Below, in pieces: positions 26,667-35,717 of a stretch of 64,000 bases of DNA (position 1 is its first letter; the number at the start of each line of letters is the position of its first letter). The stretch is from the NCBI GenBank assembly GCA_965261055.1, contig OZ253440.1, positions 558,001 through 622,000 on the forward strand, read 5' to 3'. The notes beneath the pieces were generated by a model. That model saw nothing but the letters and a program-made list of their open reading frames with translations, did not search any database and had not been told where the DNA came from. Made by a program: the position numbers and the translations under genes. This stretch comes from G965261055 sp965261055 [NCBI: Fibrobacteria bacterium] (GTDB taxonomy: Bacteria > Fibrobacterota > Fibrobacteria > UBA11236).

Positions 26667-28388
26667 ATGACAAAATTAAAATACGGAACAGAAGAAGATT
26701 TACTTGATATTGAAACAATTGAGAAAAATCAATTTGGGACAGACCCTAGTGAAGACTTATCTCCCTATAATTCAACTTTTAAAGATTTAGTAGAAGATAA
26801 GCTTGTAAACGGAATTGTCTCTAAAATCACAGATGGTGAAGTTTATGTAAGTGTTGGATTCAAATCCGAGGGAATCATAAGTAAATCTGAATTTAAAGAT
26901 TTAAAGGACTTAGCAATTGGAGACGACGTTGAAGTTAGTCTTGAAGAACTTGAAGATATTAGCGGTCAAATTATTCTTTCAAGAGAGAAAGCTCACCTTA
27001 TTCGTGCTTGGAATAAAATTAATGAAGCTCACGAACAAAAACTTACTGTAACAGGTAAAATTTTACGCCGTATTAAAGGTGGTGTTATTGTTAATGTTTT
27101 GGATTTAGAAACATTCTTACCAGGATCTCAAATTGACCTAAAAGCAATTCCGGATTTAGACCAACTAATTGATACTGAAATTGAAGTCAAAATAATTAAA
27201 ATTAATAACATTCGAAGAAACATTGTCGTATCTAGAAGAGTTATTTTAGAACAAAAACGCTCTCTAATCCGTAACGAAATCATTAACAAATTAGAAGTTG
27301 GTCAAATACACGAAGGTACGATTAAAAATATTACAGACTTTGGTGCATTCCTTGACCTAGGTGGAGTAGATGGTCTTCTTCACATTACAGATATGTCTTG
27401 GGGTCGCGTGAATCATCCTTCTGAATTATTCTCAGTAGGTGAAAAAATTCAAGTCATCATTCTAGACTTTAACGAAGAAAAACAACGCATTTCATTAGGT
27501 CGTAAACAACTTAATGAAGATCCTTGGAAAAATATAACTAAAAAATACAATGAAGGTGACTACATTAAAGGAAAAGTTATCTCTCTTACAGACTACGGAG
27601 CTTTTATTGAAATTGATGAAGGTATTGAGGGTCTTATTCACATATCTGAAATGTCTTGGACAGAGCACATCAAACATCCATCTCAATTGCTAAAAGTAAG
27701 TGAAGAAGTTGCTGCTGAAATTTTAAAAATTGATAGTCAAAATCAAAAAATTTCTCTAGGAATTAAACAAACTACACCAGACCCTTGGAGTAAAATTGAA
27801 GAAGAAATTCCAATTGGATCAAAGGTAACTGGTATTATTCAAAACTTGACCGCATTTGGTGCTTTTATTGAAATCAAAGAAAGTATTAGCGGACTTATTC
27901 ACATTTCAGATATTTCTTGGACTAAAAAACTCTTCCATTCTTCAGAAGTTTTTGAAAAAGGTGAGAAAGTAGAACTCGTTGTCATGTCAATTGATAAAGA
28001 AAAACGTCGTATCTCTCTTTCTAAAAAACATCTTGTAGAAGATCCTTGGGGAACAATCCAAGATATCTGTCCTATTGGAAAAGAAATTGCAGAAGCTAAA
28101 ATTTTACGTTGTTTAGATCGTGGTGTAATTGTTGAATTTGAATCAGAAATGGAAGCATTTATACCAATTAGCCAATTAACAACTGAAAAAATTAACCATC
28201 CTGACGAAATTTATAAGGAAGGCGATAAAGTTCCAGCTGTTGTAACAAACATAGATGTAATCCATCGTCGCTTAACTCTCAGTATAATTGATTATTTCAA
28301 AAACAAAGAATCTTCTGAACTTGCTGAATACTTAAGAAAAAACCCAGTAAAGAAAGCAATATTAGGCGAAGAATTAGATCAAGTTTAA
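26667..28388 (+). CDS. rpsA: 30S ribosomal protein S1
   Basis: mRNA-binding ribosomal protein that helps bring mRNAs to the 30S subunit. Six S1-type OB folds are countable: GIVSKITDGEVYVSVG, GKILRRIKGGVIVNV, GTIKNITDFGAFLDLGGVDG, GKVISLTDYGAFIEIDEG, GIIQNLTAFGAFIEIKES and a diverged sixth (AKILRCLDRGVIVEFES). At 573 residues it is in the usual range. S1 matters more here because many genes lack a Shine-Dalgarno site. A perfect terminator follows. Confidence 0.96.
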   Translation: MTKLKYGTEEDLLDIETIEKNQFGTDPSEDLSPYNSTFKDLVEDKLVNGIVSKITDGEVYVSVGFKSEGIISKSEFKDLKDLAIGDDVEVSLEELEDISGQIILSREKAHLIRAWNKINEAHEQKLTVTGKILRRIKGGVIVNVLDLETFLPGSQIDLKAIPDLDQLIDTEIEVKIIKINNIRRNIVVSRRVILEQKRSLIRNEIINKLEVGQIHEGTIKNITDFGAFLDLGGVDGLLHITDMSWGRVNHPSELFSVGEKIQVIILDFNEEKQRISLGRKQLNEDPWKNITKKYNEGDYIKGKVISLTDYGAFIEIDEGIEGLIHISEMSWTEHIKHPSQLLKVSEEVAAEILKIDSQNQKISLGIKQTTPDPWSKIEEEIPIGSKVTGIIQNLTAFGAFIEIKESISGLIHISDISWTKKLFHSSEVFEKGEKVELVVMSIDKEKRRISLSKKHLVEDPWGTIQDICPIGKEIAEAKILRCLDRGVIVEFESEMEAFIPISQLTTEKINHPDEIYKEGDKVPAVVTNIDVIHRRLTLSIIDYFKNKESSELAEYLRKNPVKKAILGEELDQV

Positions 28389-28395
28389 TTTAATT

Positions 28396-28422
28396 AGAGG
28401 GAACAAAAGTTCCCTCTTTTTT
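28396..28422 (+). terminator. Rho-independent terminator after cmk-rpsA
   Basis: A GC-containing stem AGAGGGAAC / GTTCCCTCT around an AAAA loop, followed directly by T6. It begins 8 bases after the rpsA stop. The match is perfect. Confidence 0.93.
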
Positions 28423-28441
28423 CATTCTAAACCCTTTTTTT

Positions 28442-29470
28442 ATGTTAGAAACTCTATCATCAATTAAACAGCAGTTTATTCAAGAATCAACAATTCCAAA
28501 AGATAAAGAAATAGATTCAACTTGGATATTAAAGCTTAAAACCAACTACTTAGGTAAAAATGGACAACTAAGTAATTTGATGCTTAATTTCAAAACAGTA
28601 TCATCTAAAGAACGTCCTGTCATTGGTCAAGAAATTAACATTCTTCGAAATTTCATTCAAAATACTTTAAAAGAACTCACTGATAAAATTGAACAAAAAA
28701 AAATCAACGCTAAACTTAGTCATTCAACCTTAGACCCTACTCTTCCTAGTAATAGAACAAATTTAGGCTCTTTGCATCCTTCCACAATAATATGTGACCA
28801 AATGATTTCTTTCTTTTCTCAATACGGTTTTCAAATTGAAAGTGGAAGAGAAATTGAAACAGAATGGTATAATTTTGATGCATTAAATGTACCCAAAGAT
28901 CATCCTGCCAGAGATATGCAAGATACTTTTTATCTGGATAAAGATACCGTTCTTAGAACACAAACATCAAATGTTCAAATCCATATTATGGAGAATCAAA
29001 AACCACCTATTCGTGTTATCGCTCCTGGGTTTGTTTTTCGTGCAGATAGAGACGCATCACATGCCCCAATGTTTCAGCAAATAGAAGGTCTTATTGTTGA
29101 TGATAACATTACATTTGCAAACTTGAAAGGCTTGCTATATGAATGGATGAAAGACCTTTTTGGCTCTAGAGTCAAACTACGTTTTAGACCTAGTTTTTTT
29201 CCTTTTACTTCTCCTTCTGCTGAAATTGATATATCTTGCTCTTTATGTTCTGGCAAAGGCTGTCGTGTTTGTCAAAATACGGGCTTTATTGAGGTTGGTG
29301 GATGTGGATGTGTTGACCCTAATGTTCTAAAACATGTTAACATTGATTCTGAAAAATACCAAGGGATTGCTTTTGGATTTGGTATTGATCGTATTACAAT
29401 GATTAAATATAGTATCCCTAACATTGGTCTTTTAACAAGTAATCATATAGAGTTTTTAAAACAATTTTAG
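28442..29470 (+). CDS. pheS: Phenylalanine-tRNA ligase alpha subunit
   Basis: Catalytic subunit of the alpha2beta2 class II enzyme that charges tRNA-Phe. The N-terminal coiled-coil is about 1-90. Motif 2 is FRADRDASHAPMFQQIEGL, motif 3 GFGIDRITMIKY, and the amino acid-pocket region FDALNVPKDHPARDMQDTF precedes them. The cysteine-rich insert CSLCSGKGCRVCQNTG with GCGCVDPNVL is typical of the family. At 342 residues it is normal. pheT, often next door, is absent; murI follows 3 bases later instead. Confidence 0.95.
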   Translation: MLETLSSIKQQFIQESTIPKDKEIDSTWILKLKTNYLGKNGQLSNLMLNFKTVSSKERPVIGQEINILRNFIQNTLKELTDKIEQKKINAKLSHSTLDPTLPSNRTNLGSLHPSTIICDQMISFFSQYGFQIESGREIETEWYNFDALNVPKDHPARDMQDTFYLDKDTVLRTQTSNVQIHIMENQKPPIRVIAPGFVFRADRDASHAPMFQQIEGLIVDDNITFANLKGLLYEWMKDLFGSRVKLRFRPSFFPFTSPSAEIDISCSLCSGKGCRVCQNTGFIEVGGCGCVDPNVLKHVNIDSEKYQGIAFGFGIDRITMIKYSIPNIGLLTSNHIEFLKQF

Positions 29471-29473
29471 CTT

Positions 29474-30292
29474 ATGAAAGTTGGAATCTTTGATTCTGGT
29501 TCTGGAGGACTAGCCATTTTCAAATCCATACTTGAAGTTTCCCCCCATTATCATTATGTATATCTAGGCGACCATCTTCATAACCCATATGGAAACTTAG
29601 ATTTTGAAACAACACTTCTTTACACTCAAAGATCGGTAGACTATCTTTTTTCAGAAGGATGTCAAATTATCATTATAGCTTGTAATACATCTTCTGCTAG
29701 AGTGTTAAGAACTCTTCAACAAAATTATCTCCCTCAATTTCAGTCTAAAGATAAACGTATTTTAGGAGTAGTGAGACCAGCTACAGAAATTATTAGTCAG
29801 CTAAAAACAAAAGATTGGGTTGCAATTTGGGGTACGGAAGGTACTATTTCATCCAAAAGCTATGAAATTGAAATCACCAATTATAATCCTCATTTAAATA
29901 TAGTCTCTCAAAGTTGCCCATCCCTAGCCCAATTAATAGAAAAAAATGATTCAGGTCCGATTCTAGAAAAAATTCAACAATACTGGAAAGAAACACTTTA
30001 CAAAGTAAATCACCAAAAAATTTCAACATTACTCCTAGCTTGTACACACTACCCACTTATCATTGAAAAAATTCAAACAATTATTGACCCTAAAATTGAA
30101 ATTCTTGATCAAAGATTTTTTATAGGAGAAAAGTGGTTGCAATATTTACAAAAACACCCCACTCTAGAAAAAAAACTTTCAGCTCAACATAAAATTGAAT
30201 TTAAAACAACACAGCAACAATCTTATTTCTATAATATTACTCAAAAATTATTTCAAAGTCCATTGACTATTCAAACTGTTAAGATAAAATGA
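29474..30292 (+). CDS. murI: Glutamate racemase
   Basis: Makes D-glutamate for peptidoglycan from L-glutamate, without a cofactor, using two cysteines. They are visible: C70 in IIIACNTSSA and C190 in LLACTHYPLII, with FDSGSGG at the N-terminus positioning the substrate (Asp7, Ser8). The 272 residues are normal. It starts 3 bases after pheS and overlaps rnhA with ATGA. A peptidoglycan wall is therefore expected. Confidence 0.95.
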   Translation: MKVGIFDSGSGGLAIFKSILEVSPHYHYVYLGDHLHNPYGNLDFETTLLYTQRSVDYLFSEGCQIIIIACNTSSARVLRTLQQNYLPQFQSKDKRILGVVRPATEIISQLKTKDWVAIWGTEGTISSKSYEIEITNYNPHLNIVSQSCPSLAQLIEKNDSGPILEKIQQYWKETLYKVNHQKISTLLLACTHYPLIIEKIQTIIDPKIEILDQRFFIGEKWLQYLQKHPTLEKKLSAQHKIEFKTTQQQSYFYNITQKLFQSPLTIQTVKIK

Positions 30293-30888
30293 CATCTAAG
30301 TACTATGCGATTATAAATAAAAATAAAGAAACAACTATCGTTAGAAGCTGGGCAGAATGTCAAGCTAAAACGAAAGGCATCTCTGGTGCTTTGTTTAAAA
30401 GCTTTAAAACTAAACAAGATGCTTTTGAGTGGATTAATCAATATCTAAAAAACACTTCTTTGAGTTCTAAATTACCATCAAATACTCTTATTATTTATGT
30501 AGATGGTTCTTATACTCATTCTAAAAGTTTGTATGCTGGTTGGGGATGGGTCGCTATTCAATCCGATACCATACTTGCTGAAAACTATGGTAAAACAAAA
30601 AATCAGGCTCTTTCTCGTAATGTTGACGGAGAAATTGTTGCAACTTTAGAAGCCCTTAAATGGGCTAAATCGTCAAATATTACACATGTCACAATCGCAC
30701 ATGACTATATTGGTATTTCAGCTTGGGCAGAAGGGCTTTGGAAAACTAATAGTAAGATTGCCCAATATTATGTAAATAATTTAAGATCTTTTTTAGACTT
30801 AAAAATACGATTTTTTAAAGTAGAGGCTCACAGTGGCAATGTTTGGAACGAAAAGGCAGACAGCCTTGCAAAAAAAGGTCTCTTTTAA
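30289..30888 (+). CDS. rnhA: Ribonuclease H with N-terminal viroplasmin-like domain
   Basis: Degrades the RNA strand of RNA-DNA hybrids. The first about 50 residues (KYYAIINKNKETTIVRSW, then FKSFKTKQDAFEWI) are the hybrid-binding domain found in eukaryotic RNase H1 and many Bacteroidota-type enzymes. The RNase HI fold follows: D72 (YVDGS), E115 (GEIVA), D139 (HDYIG), H181 (AHSGN) and D191 (EKADSLA), the complete metal-site set. At 199 residues it is compact. Last gene of pheS-murI-rnhA; its stop lies in a palindrome shared with the convergent gene. Confidence 0.93.
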   Translation: MTSKYYAIINKNKETTIVRSWAECQAKTKGISGALFKSFKTKQDAFEWINQYLKNTSLSSKLPSNTLIIYVDGSYTHSKSLYAGWGWVAIQSDTILAENYGKTKNQALSRNVDGEIVATLEALKWAKSSNITHVTIAHDYIGISAWAEGLWKTNSKIAQYYVNNLRSFLDLKIRFFKVEAHSGNVWNEKADSLAKKGLF

Positions 30889-30903
30889 AGAAAAATTTAA
30901 AAG
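30882..30903. terminator. Possible weak bidirectional terminator over two convergent stops
   Basis: Perfect 8-base arms CTTTTAAA (30882-30889) and TTTAAAAG (30896-30903) around a 6-base loop. They contain the stop codons of rnhA and of the outer-membrane protein gene. The stem is mostly AT and there is no clean T run, so termination would be weak. Confidence 0.35.
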
Positions 30904-31889
30904 CTAACATATATTCCTTGCTGAAAAGAACTAGAAGAATAAGCATTACGCCCACTTCTTGTTCCTAATTCAAACGCAGTCACCAAACCTATATTCTCTA
31001 TAATTTTTGTGTAAGAAGAGAAGCTCGTCACTCCATATTCTGAATCAAATGTAGTCCCACTTTCTTCACCAACAATAACATTATCCGTCCAGTTAGCACT
31101 TAAATAAAAAGTACTAAAGATAAAAACAGAAATAGAAAATCTCATTTGCATTGCATCAGTGTTTCCTCTATGCTCACCCCAAGATCCTATAACACTGGAA
31201 ATCCCTTTGGATCCACGCCATTGGTAGCCCATACCACCTTGAAATTCAATTAAAGAGAAATAAACCGTATTAATCGGTATAGAATAACTCATGTCTAAAT
31301 TACCAGTGATTACATAATCATTACGACCTACAGGTATCCCCTCTCTAAATTTCTCATTATCAGGTTGCTCATTGAATTGAATAGTATCACCTCTAGATAA
31401 TAAACTTTGATTAATTTCTGAAGACTGAAAAGCTACTTTTTGATCAAAAAATTCTGTTTTCTGAAACCTCGAACCAGATAAACCTAAAAGTAAAGATATA
31501 GAAACCTCAATATTTTTATATTCTAAAAGACCTACTTTTAAACCAACATCTAAATCACCCAATGCAGTAATAGCAAAACCTTCCCTTTCAATTGCTCTCA
31601 AGCCTAAAGTATCTAACCTTACTCCACCTTCAGTGGTAAGAGTTTTTAAAAAAACACCGCTCCACAATAAAGAGTAACGACTACCAAAACCCAATTCTCC
31701 ATAAACAGAATAAGTGACATCTTCTGTTTGAGGTATTTCACTGATTTCCCCTGACTGCTGGTAAACTTTTGTTGCACTAATATATTTTATCGTTACCTGA
31801 GAGAAAAGATCTAAGTGAGGCAAGGGAAAAACACCTGCAGATATTTCAACATAAAGTAAAATTGCTAAAAAAAGTACTATTTTTCTCAT
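30897..31889 (-). CDS. Predicted outer-membrane beta-barrel protein
   Basis: 330 residues with a signal peptide (LFLAILLYVEISAGV). The rest reads as short amphipathic strands alternating with turns, for example YSVYGELGFGS, SLLWSGVFL, VGLLEYKNIEV and YVITGNLDMSYSI, ending with an aromatic residue (GIYVSF), as many outer-membrane barrels do. No named family recognised. It overlaps the upstream repeat lipoprotein by ATGA, so the two are translated together and may act as a pair at the cell surface. A pore or a secretion-system partner is possible. Confidence 0.6.
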   Translation of the reverse strand: MRKIVLFLAILLYVEISAGVFPLPHLDLFSQVTIKYISATKVYQQSGEISEIPQTEDVTYSVYGELGFGSRYSLLWSGVFLKTLTTEGGVRLDTLGLRAIEREGFAITALGDLDVGLKVGLLEYKNIEVSISLLLGLSGSRFQKTEFFDQKVAFQSSEINQSLLSRGDTIQFNEQPDNEKFREGIPVGRNDYVITGNLDMSYSIPINTVYFSLIEFQGGMGYQWRGSKGISSVIGSWGEHRGNTDAMQMRFSISVFIFSTFYLSANWTDNVIVGEESGTTFDSEYGVTSFSSYTKIIENIGLVTAFELGTRSGRNAYSSSSFQQGIYVSF

Positions 31890-33610
31890 TCAGACTGAAT
31901 CCTTGCAGAACCTAATCCTACACTAAAAGGTTCACACCAAATAACGAGATAAGAGAAGTTAGATGGATCCGCTTGAAGACTTGATAAAGAAAAGGGGCCA
32001 TTCATACCAGATTCAATAGGACCTAGAGATATTGCATCAGCAGATAAACTATTTGTTGTATTAGACAGATATACTACAGGGCCAGGTGCTGTACCTGTAA
32101 AAGTAAAATCGCTGTTAAATAGAACAGAAGAGTTAGTTATACTAAAAGAACCACCTATACCATAGCTGCTGCTTCTAGGAAAAGTTCCAGAACCAACTAC
32201 ACTGACCACATGAATGGATATGGTATCTGTAAATAATAATTTACCACTTCTATTAACTTCAAGAATTAAGAGACTTGATCCATCTTTTAGGCCTTTCAAT
32301 GTAAACTTAAATTGAGATGTTCCGCGGACACTGTAAACACCCTGACTTAAAGAAGTATCAAAAATAAAGGTAACTCCAATATCTGGAAAGCCATTTTCAG
32401 TATAAAAAGCTGTAAAATTTTGGTCGATCAAACCAAGGTTCACATCCATCCTTTTCTCTGCATTCAAAGAAAGAGGTGTTCCCGTTACATCAGAAACAAC
32501 AATACTTTTATTAGCAAAACAAACTGGGTCTGTAGAACTTTTAACATTAACCTCTATGGTATCCAAAAAAAGCCTCATGTTTTCATTATCAAAGACACTG
32601 ATATATAAGGAATCTATCCCAACCCTTGAAGCCGTTAGAGACTGTGTACTTTTAATTTCAATAGTATCCGACAATTGTATTGAACTACCACTAGATCGAG
32701 TTTGCCAAAGAAACTCAACAGAGCTATCTAACTCATTATTTCTTAAATAAGCTGCAGATAAAGACAAACTTGAGTCAAGACAAAAAGCAATATTGTTACG
32801 ATCAAGCAACTGACTTTTAGATGAATAATTGATACGTTTTGGAGCAACATCTTCAGATACTATAAAAATAGTATCAGTAAATATCGTATCTCCTTCTATA
32901 GAAATAACATAAATTAAAATTTCTGACGAACCTTCTTTTTTTGTAACAATAGAGTTGAATTCTCCCATCAAGTTTTTCATTTTATAAATACCGTTACTTT
33001 GAGAAGAATCCCAATGCACACTAATATTTTCAATACTACTATCATTCTCAAAATATGTTAATGTAACTGGAGCTGTGTCACCCACAACCAAATTAGAAAC
33101 AAACTTATTTTGTAGGTTTCTAGCTAAAAAACTGCCTTTTTTAACAATTTTTACTTCTTTTTTAATTGCACAAACGCCAATACCACTCTCCAATACATTT
33201 AAATTTAGTGTATCTCTTAAAACTAGGCTAGAAATAGAAGGAGGTGACATAATTTCAATGTAAACAGATGTTTTCCCTTGTTCTAAACCCTGAATTATAA
33301 AAGAAGAATTTTTAACAGAATCTTTAGAAATAGTAGCTAAATTAGTATCCTGTACAGTTACTGAGCTAATAACCATCGCTCTTACTGAGCGATTAATCAA
33401 AACCCTGTTACCTAAGCGATATACAACCTCTAAATTAGCTGTTTGATCTGCACAAATAGAAATTTGATTTGAAGATAATTGATTATTCCTAAATAAAGTT
33501 GAAAAAGCAGGCGAAGCAGGCGAAGCAAAAGAGAGAACAGTACCTCCATCACAACTAATCAAAAAACACATCACAGTTGCAAAAGACACTAAAAAATTAA
33601 ATCGATACAC
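31886..33610 (-). CDS. Repeat lipoprotein with four Ig-like units in A-B-A-B order
   Basis: 574 residues. The lipoprotein signal ends in the lipobox LISC (Cys 20), with an Asp at +2. The rest contains four units of about 100 residues, each ending in a DT-[IL]-x-[IVL] strand pattern (RDTLNLNVLES, TDTIFIVSED, LDTIEVNVKSS, TDTISIHVVSV). Units 1 and 3 share a CxDxxxxLxxxY start. Units 2 and 4 share a VC start, FxEN/YTEN...WDSSQSNGIYKM versus FDTSLSQGVYSV, and SSEILIYV versus SSLLILEV. The 9-base tandem GCAGGCGAA sits near the N-terminus. The start is GTG. Function unknown; probably an outer-membrane or surface-exposed partner of the downstream barrel. Confidence 0.6.
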   Translation of the reverse strand: MYRFNFLVSFATVMCFLISCDGGTVLSFASPASPAFSTLFRNNQLSSNQISICADQTANLEVVYRLGNRVLINRSVRAMVISSVTVQDTNLATISKDSVKNSSFIIQGLEQGKTSVYIEIMSPPSISSLVLRDTLNLNVLESGIGVCAIKKEVKIVKKGSFLARNLQNKFVSNLVVGDTAPVTLTYFENDSSIENISVHWDSSQSNGIYKMKNLMGEFNSIVTKKEGSSEILIYVISIEGDTIFTDTIFIVSEDVAPKRINYSSKSQLLDRNNIAFCLDSSLSLSAAYLRNNELDSSVEFLWQTRSSGSSIQLSDTIEIKSTQSLTASRVGIDSLYISVFDNENMRLFLDTIEVNVKSSTDPVCFANKSIVVSDVTGTPLSLNAEKRMDVNLGLIDQNFTAFYTENGFPDIGVTFIFDTSLSQGVYSVRGTSQFKFTLKGLKDGSSLLILEVNRSGKLLFTDTISIHVVSVVGSGTFPRSSSYGIGGSFSITNSSVLFNSDFTFTGTAPGPVVYLSNTTNSLSADAISLGPIESGMNGPFSLSSLQADPSNFSYLVIWCEPFSVGLGSARIQSE

Positions 33611-33645
33611 ATGACAAATCTATTTTATTTTTTTACTTTCGTAAA

Positions 33646-34995
33646 GTGATTAAAAAAAACCTAGACTCTATACAAAAAAACAATTGGATTAAAAGAGATT
33701 TAAGTACAATTTGGCACCCTTGTTCACAAATGAGCGATTATAAAAACTTTTCTCCTTTAATTATTAGAAAAGCTAAAAAATCTCTTCTATACTTAAATAA
33801 TGGTCAAAAAGTCATTGATGCCAACTCAAGCTGGTGGTGTAAAAGTTTAGGACATGGACATCCCCTCATTAAAAAAAATATAAAAAAACAATTACAATCT
33901 TACGAACATGTTATCTCAGCTAATATAGTTCAAAAACCTTTAGTCAAACTTTCAGAAACTCTTTTAGATTTAAACCCTAATTTTTCAAAAATATTTTATG
34001 CTAGTGATGGTTCAACTGCAATAGAAATAGCCTTAAAAATGGCGATTCACGCTCAACAAAGAAAAGGTAAACCTGAAAAAACACACTTTATTGCTTTAGA
34101 GAATGGCTATCATGGCGAAACAACCTTAACTTTGAGTATCAGTCATCTTGAATTGTACAAAAAACCTTATTTATCACTAATGCCTAACTCTGTTTATTTT
34201 TTACATGATCTCCCCTATGTTCAAAACATTGAAGACACAATAGAAATAGATATCATTTGGAAAAAAATTCTACCACAACTTGAAGCTCAAAAAGAAAAAA
34301 CAGCAGCAATTATTATTGAACCAATTGTGCAAGGTACAGGAGGAATGAAAATATATTCTCCCAAAATTTTAGATCTAATTTCAGTTTGGGCAAAGAAAGA
34401 AGGTGTTTATATCATATTAGATGAAATTATGACGGGTTTTTTTAGAACAGGAAATTGGTTTGCATATCAGTACAGTAAGATAGAAGCAGATTTCCTATGC
34501 CTATCTAAAGGTTTAACAGGAGGAACACTCCCTCTTTCAGCAACTCTAATTTCTCAAGCTGTTTATGACCTCTTTTATGGAGAGTTTGGAGTTGAAACCT
34601 CTTTTTTACATTCAAATACCTTTTCTGGAAACGCTCTTGGAGCTAGTGTCGCAAACCAAGTCATAGAAATTTATAAGAAAGAAAACATTAAAGAGACCGT
34701 TTCTATTAATTCTAAATACATGAAAATGCTCTTTGAACAAATGGCAAATTCTTGTCAAAGAATTGAAAACATTAGGCATATAGGAATGCTCGTTGCTGGC
34801 GATCTAGTTTTAACAAAAGAACAAGAAAAAAAACGCATTAGCCTTGAAATTTTTAAAGTGGCAACTCAAAAGGGAGCACTACTAAGACCTTTAGGAAAAA
34901 CTATTTATTGGCTTCCTCCTTTAAATATAGAAAGAAAGATATTAACACGCCTAGCTGAAATTACATCTAAATCTATTCAAGAAGTTCTCAATTAA
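33646..34995 (+). CDS. bioA: Adenosylmethionine-8-amino-7-oxononanoate aminotransferase (DAPA synthase)
   Basis: PLP enzyme of biotin synthesis that uses S-adenosylmethionine as amino donor to make 7,8-diaminopelargonate. Family signs: IWHPCSQMSDY near the N-terminus, NSSWWCKSLGHGHP, NGYHGETTLTLSIS, the PLP aspartate D259 in ILDEIMTGFFRTG, and the PLP lysine K288 in LCLSKGLTGG. The final LPPLNI is characteristic. The 449 residues fit. The start is GTG, 35 bases from the divergent lipoprotein gene. No other bio gene is near. Confidence 0.94.
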   Translation: MIKKNLDSIQKNNWIKRDLSTIWHPCSQMSDYKNFSPLIIRKAKKSLLYLNNGQKVIDANSSWWCKSLGHGHPLIKKNIKKQLQSYEHVISANIVQKPLVKLSETLLDLNPNFSKIFYASDGSTAIEIALKMAIHAQQRKGKPEKTHFIALENGYHGETTLTLSISHLELYKKPYLSLMPNSVYFLHDLPYVQNIEDTIEIDIIWKKILPQLEAQKEKTAAIIIEPIVQGTGGMKIYSPKILDLISVWAKKEGVYIILDEIMTGFFRTGNWFAYQYSKIEADFLCLSKGLTGGTLPLSATLISQAVYDLFYGEFGVETSFLHSNTFSGNALGASVANQVIEIYKKENIKETVSINSKYMKMLFEQMANSCQRIENIRHIGMLVAGDLVLTKEQEKKRISLEIFKVATQKGALLRPLGKTIYWLPPLNIERKILTRLAEITSKSIQEVLN

Positions 34996-35014
34996 ACACA
35001 CTTAAAACATCTCT

Positions 35015-35716
35015 TTAATCTATTGAACAGTAAACTTTCTTACTTTCAACAAAATAAAATAGGTCTTCTTCAAGACAGTACGCTGTTAATCTTTTCCCAT
35101 AAACACAGCCAGTATCTAAACCTTTAACATACTCAAGGTTCACCAATCCTTTTTGAGCCCAATGTCCAAAAATAACTTTGTTAGGAAAAGATACTTTCTG
35201 AAAATCTATCCACTCAAACCAAGGCTTTGATTTCAAAAAGTTTTTTTCACCTTCTAAGTGATTAACAACCATAGGCCAATTACGTACCCGAGTTAGAACT
35301 ATAGAGGACATCTCTGATAAATGAGTTTTAAAAGGTTCTAGTCCAGCATGAACAATTACAAATGCACCACCTTTAAAATCAGTTCCTTCTAAATAAAATT
35401 TCCAATTCGAAATTTCTTTGACCCAAAAATCAAGTTCAGAATCTAAATCTGTAATGTATTTTTTTTCCCTTGAATTCAAAGTTCCAAAAGGTTCTTTAGA
35501 TAATCTCAGTAATTTATCTTCATGGTTACCTCGAATAGTCTTTGTACCTAATTCTTTGAGTTTTTTTAACACCCTAAGAGATTCTGGACCTTTTCCAACA
35601 ACATCCCCTACAGAATACAAACAATCTTGAAGCGGGTTAAATTTTATCTGATAAATTAAATCATTTAATTCATCAACACAACCATGTATATCACCTACTA
35701 TAATTGTTCTTCTCAT
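35015..35716 (-). CDS. Metallophosphoesterase (ApaH/PrpE-like)
   Basis: Calcineurin-type metal phosphatase of 233 residues, related to diadenosine tetraphosphatase and PrpE-type protein phosphatases. Motifs: GDIHGCVDELNDLI, GDVVGKGPESL, RGNHEDKLLRL, then IVHAGLEP and a last VIFGHWAQ with TGCVYGKRLTAY. All metal-binding positions are seen. Its likely substrate is a dinucleoside polyphosphate or a phosphoprotein. It starts 1 base after the T9SS metallopeptidase gene ends, so the two may share a transcript. Confidence 0.82.
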   Translation of the reverse strand: MRRTIIVGDIHGCVDELNDLIYQIKFNPLQDCLYSVGDVVGKGPESLRVLKKLKELGTKTIRGNHEDKLLRLSKEPFGTLNSREKKYITDLDSELDFWVKEISNWKFYLEGTDFKGGAFVIVHAGLEPFKTHLSEMSSIVLTRVRNWPMVVNHLEGEKNFLKSKPWFEWIDFQKVSFPNKVIFGHWAQKGLVNLEYVKGLDTGCVYGKRLTAYCLEEDLFYFVESKKVYCSID

Positions 35717-35717
35717 T

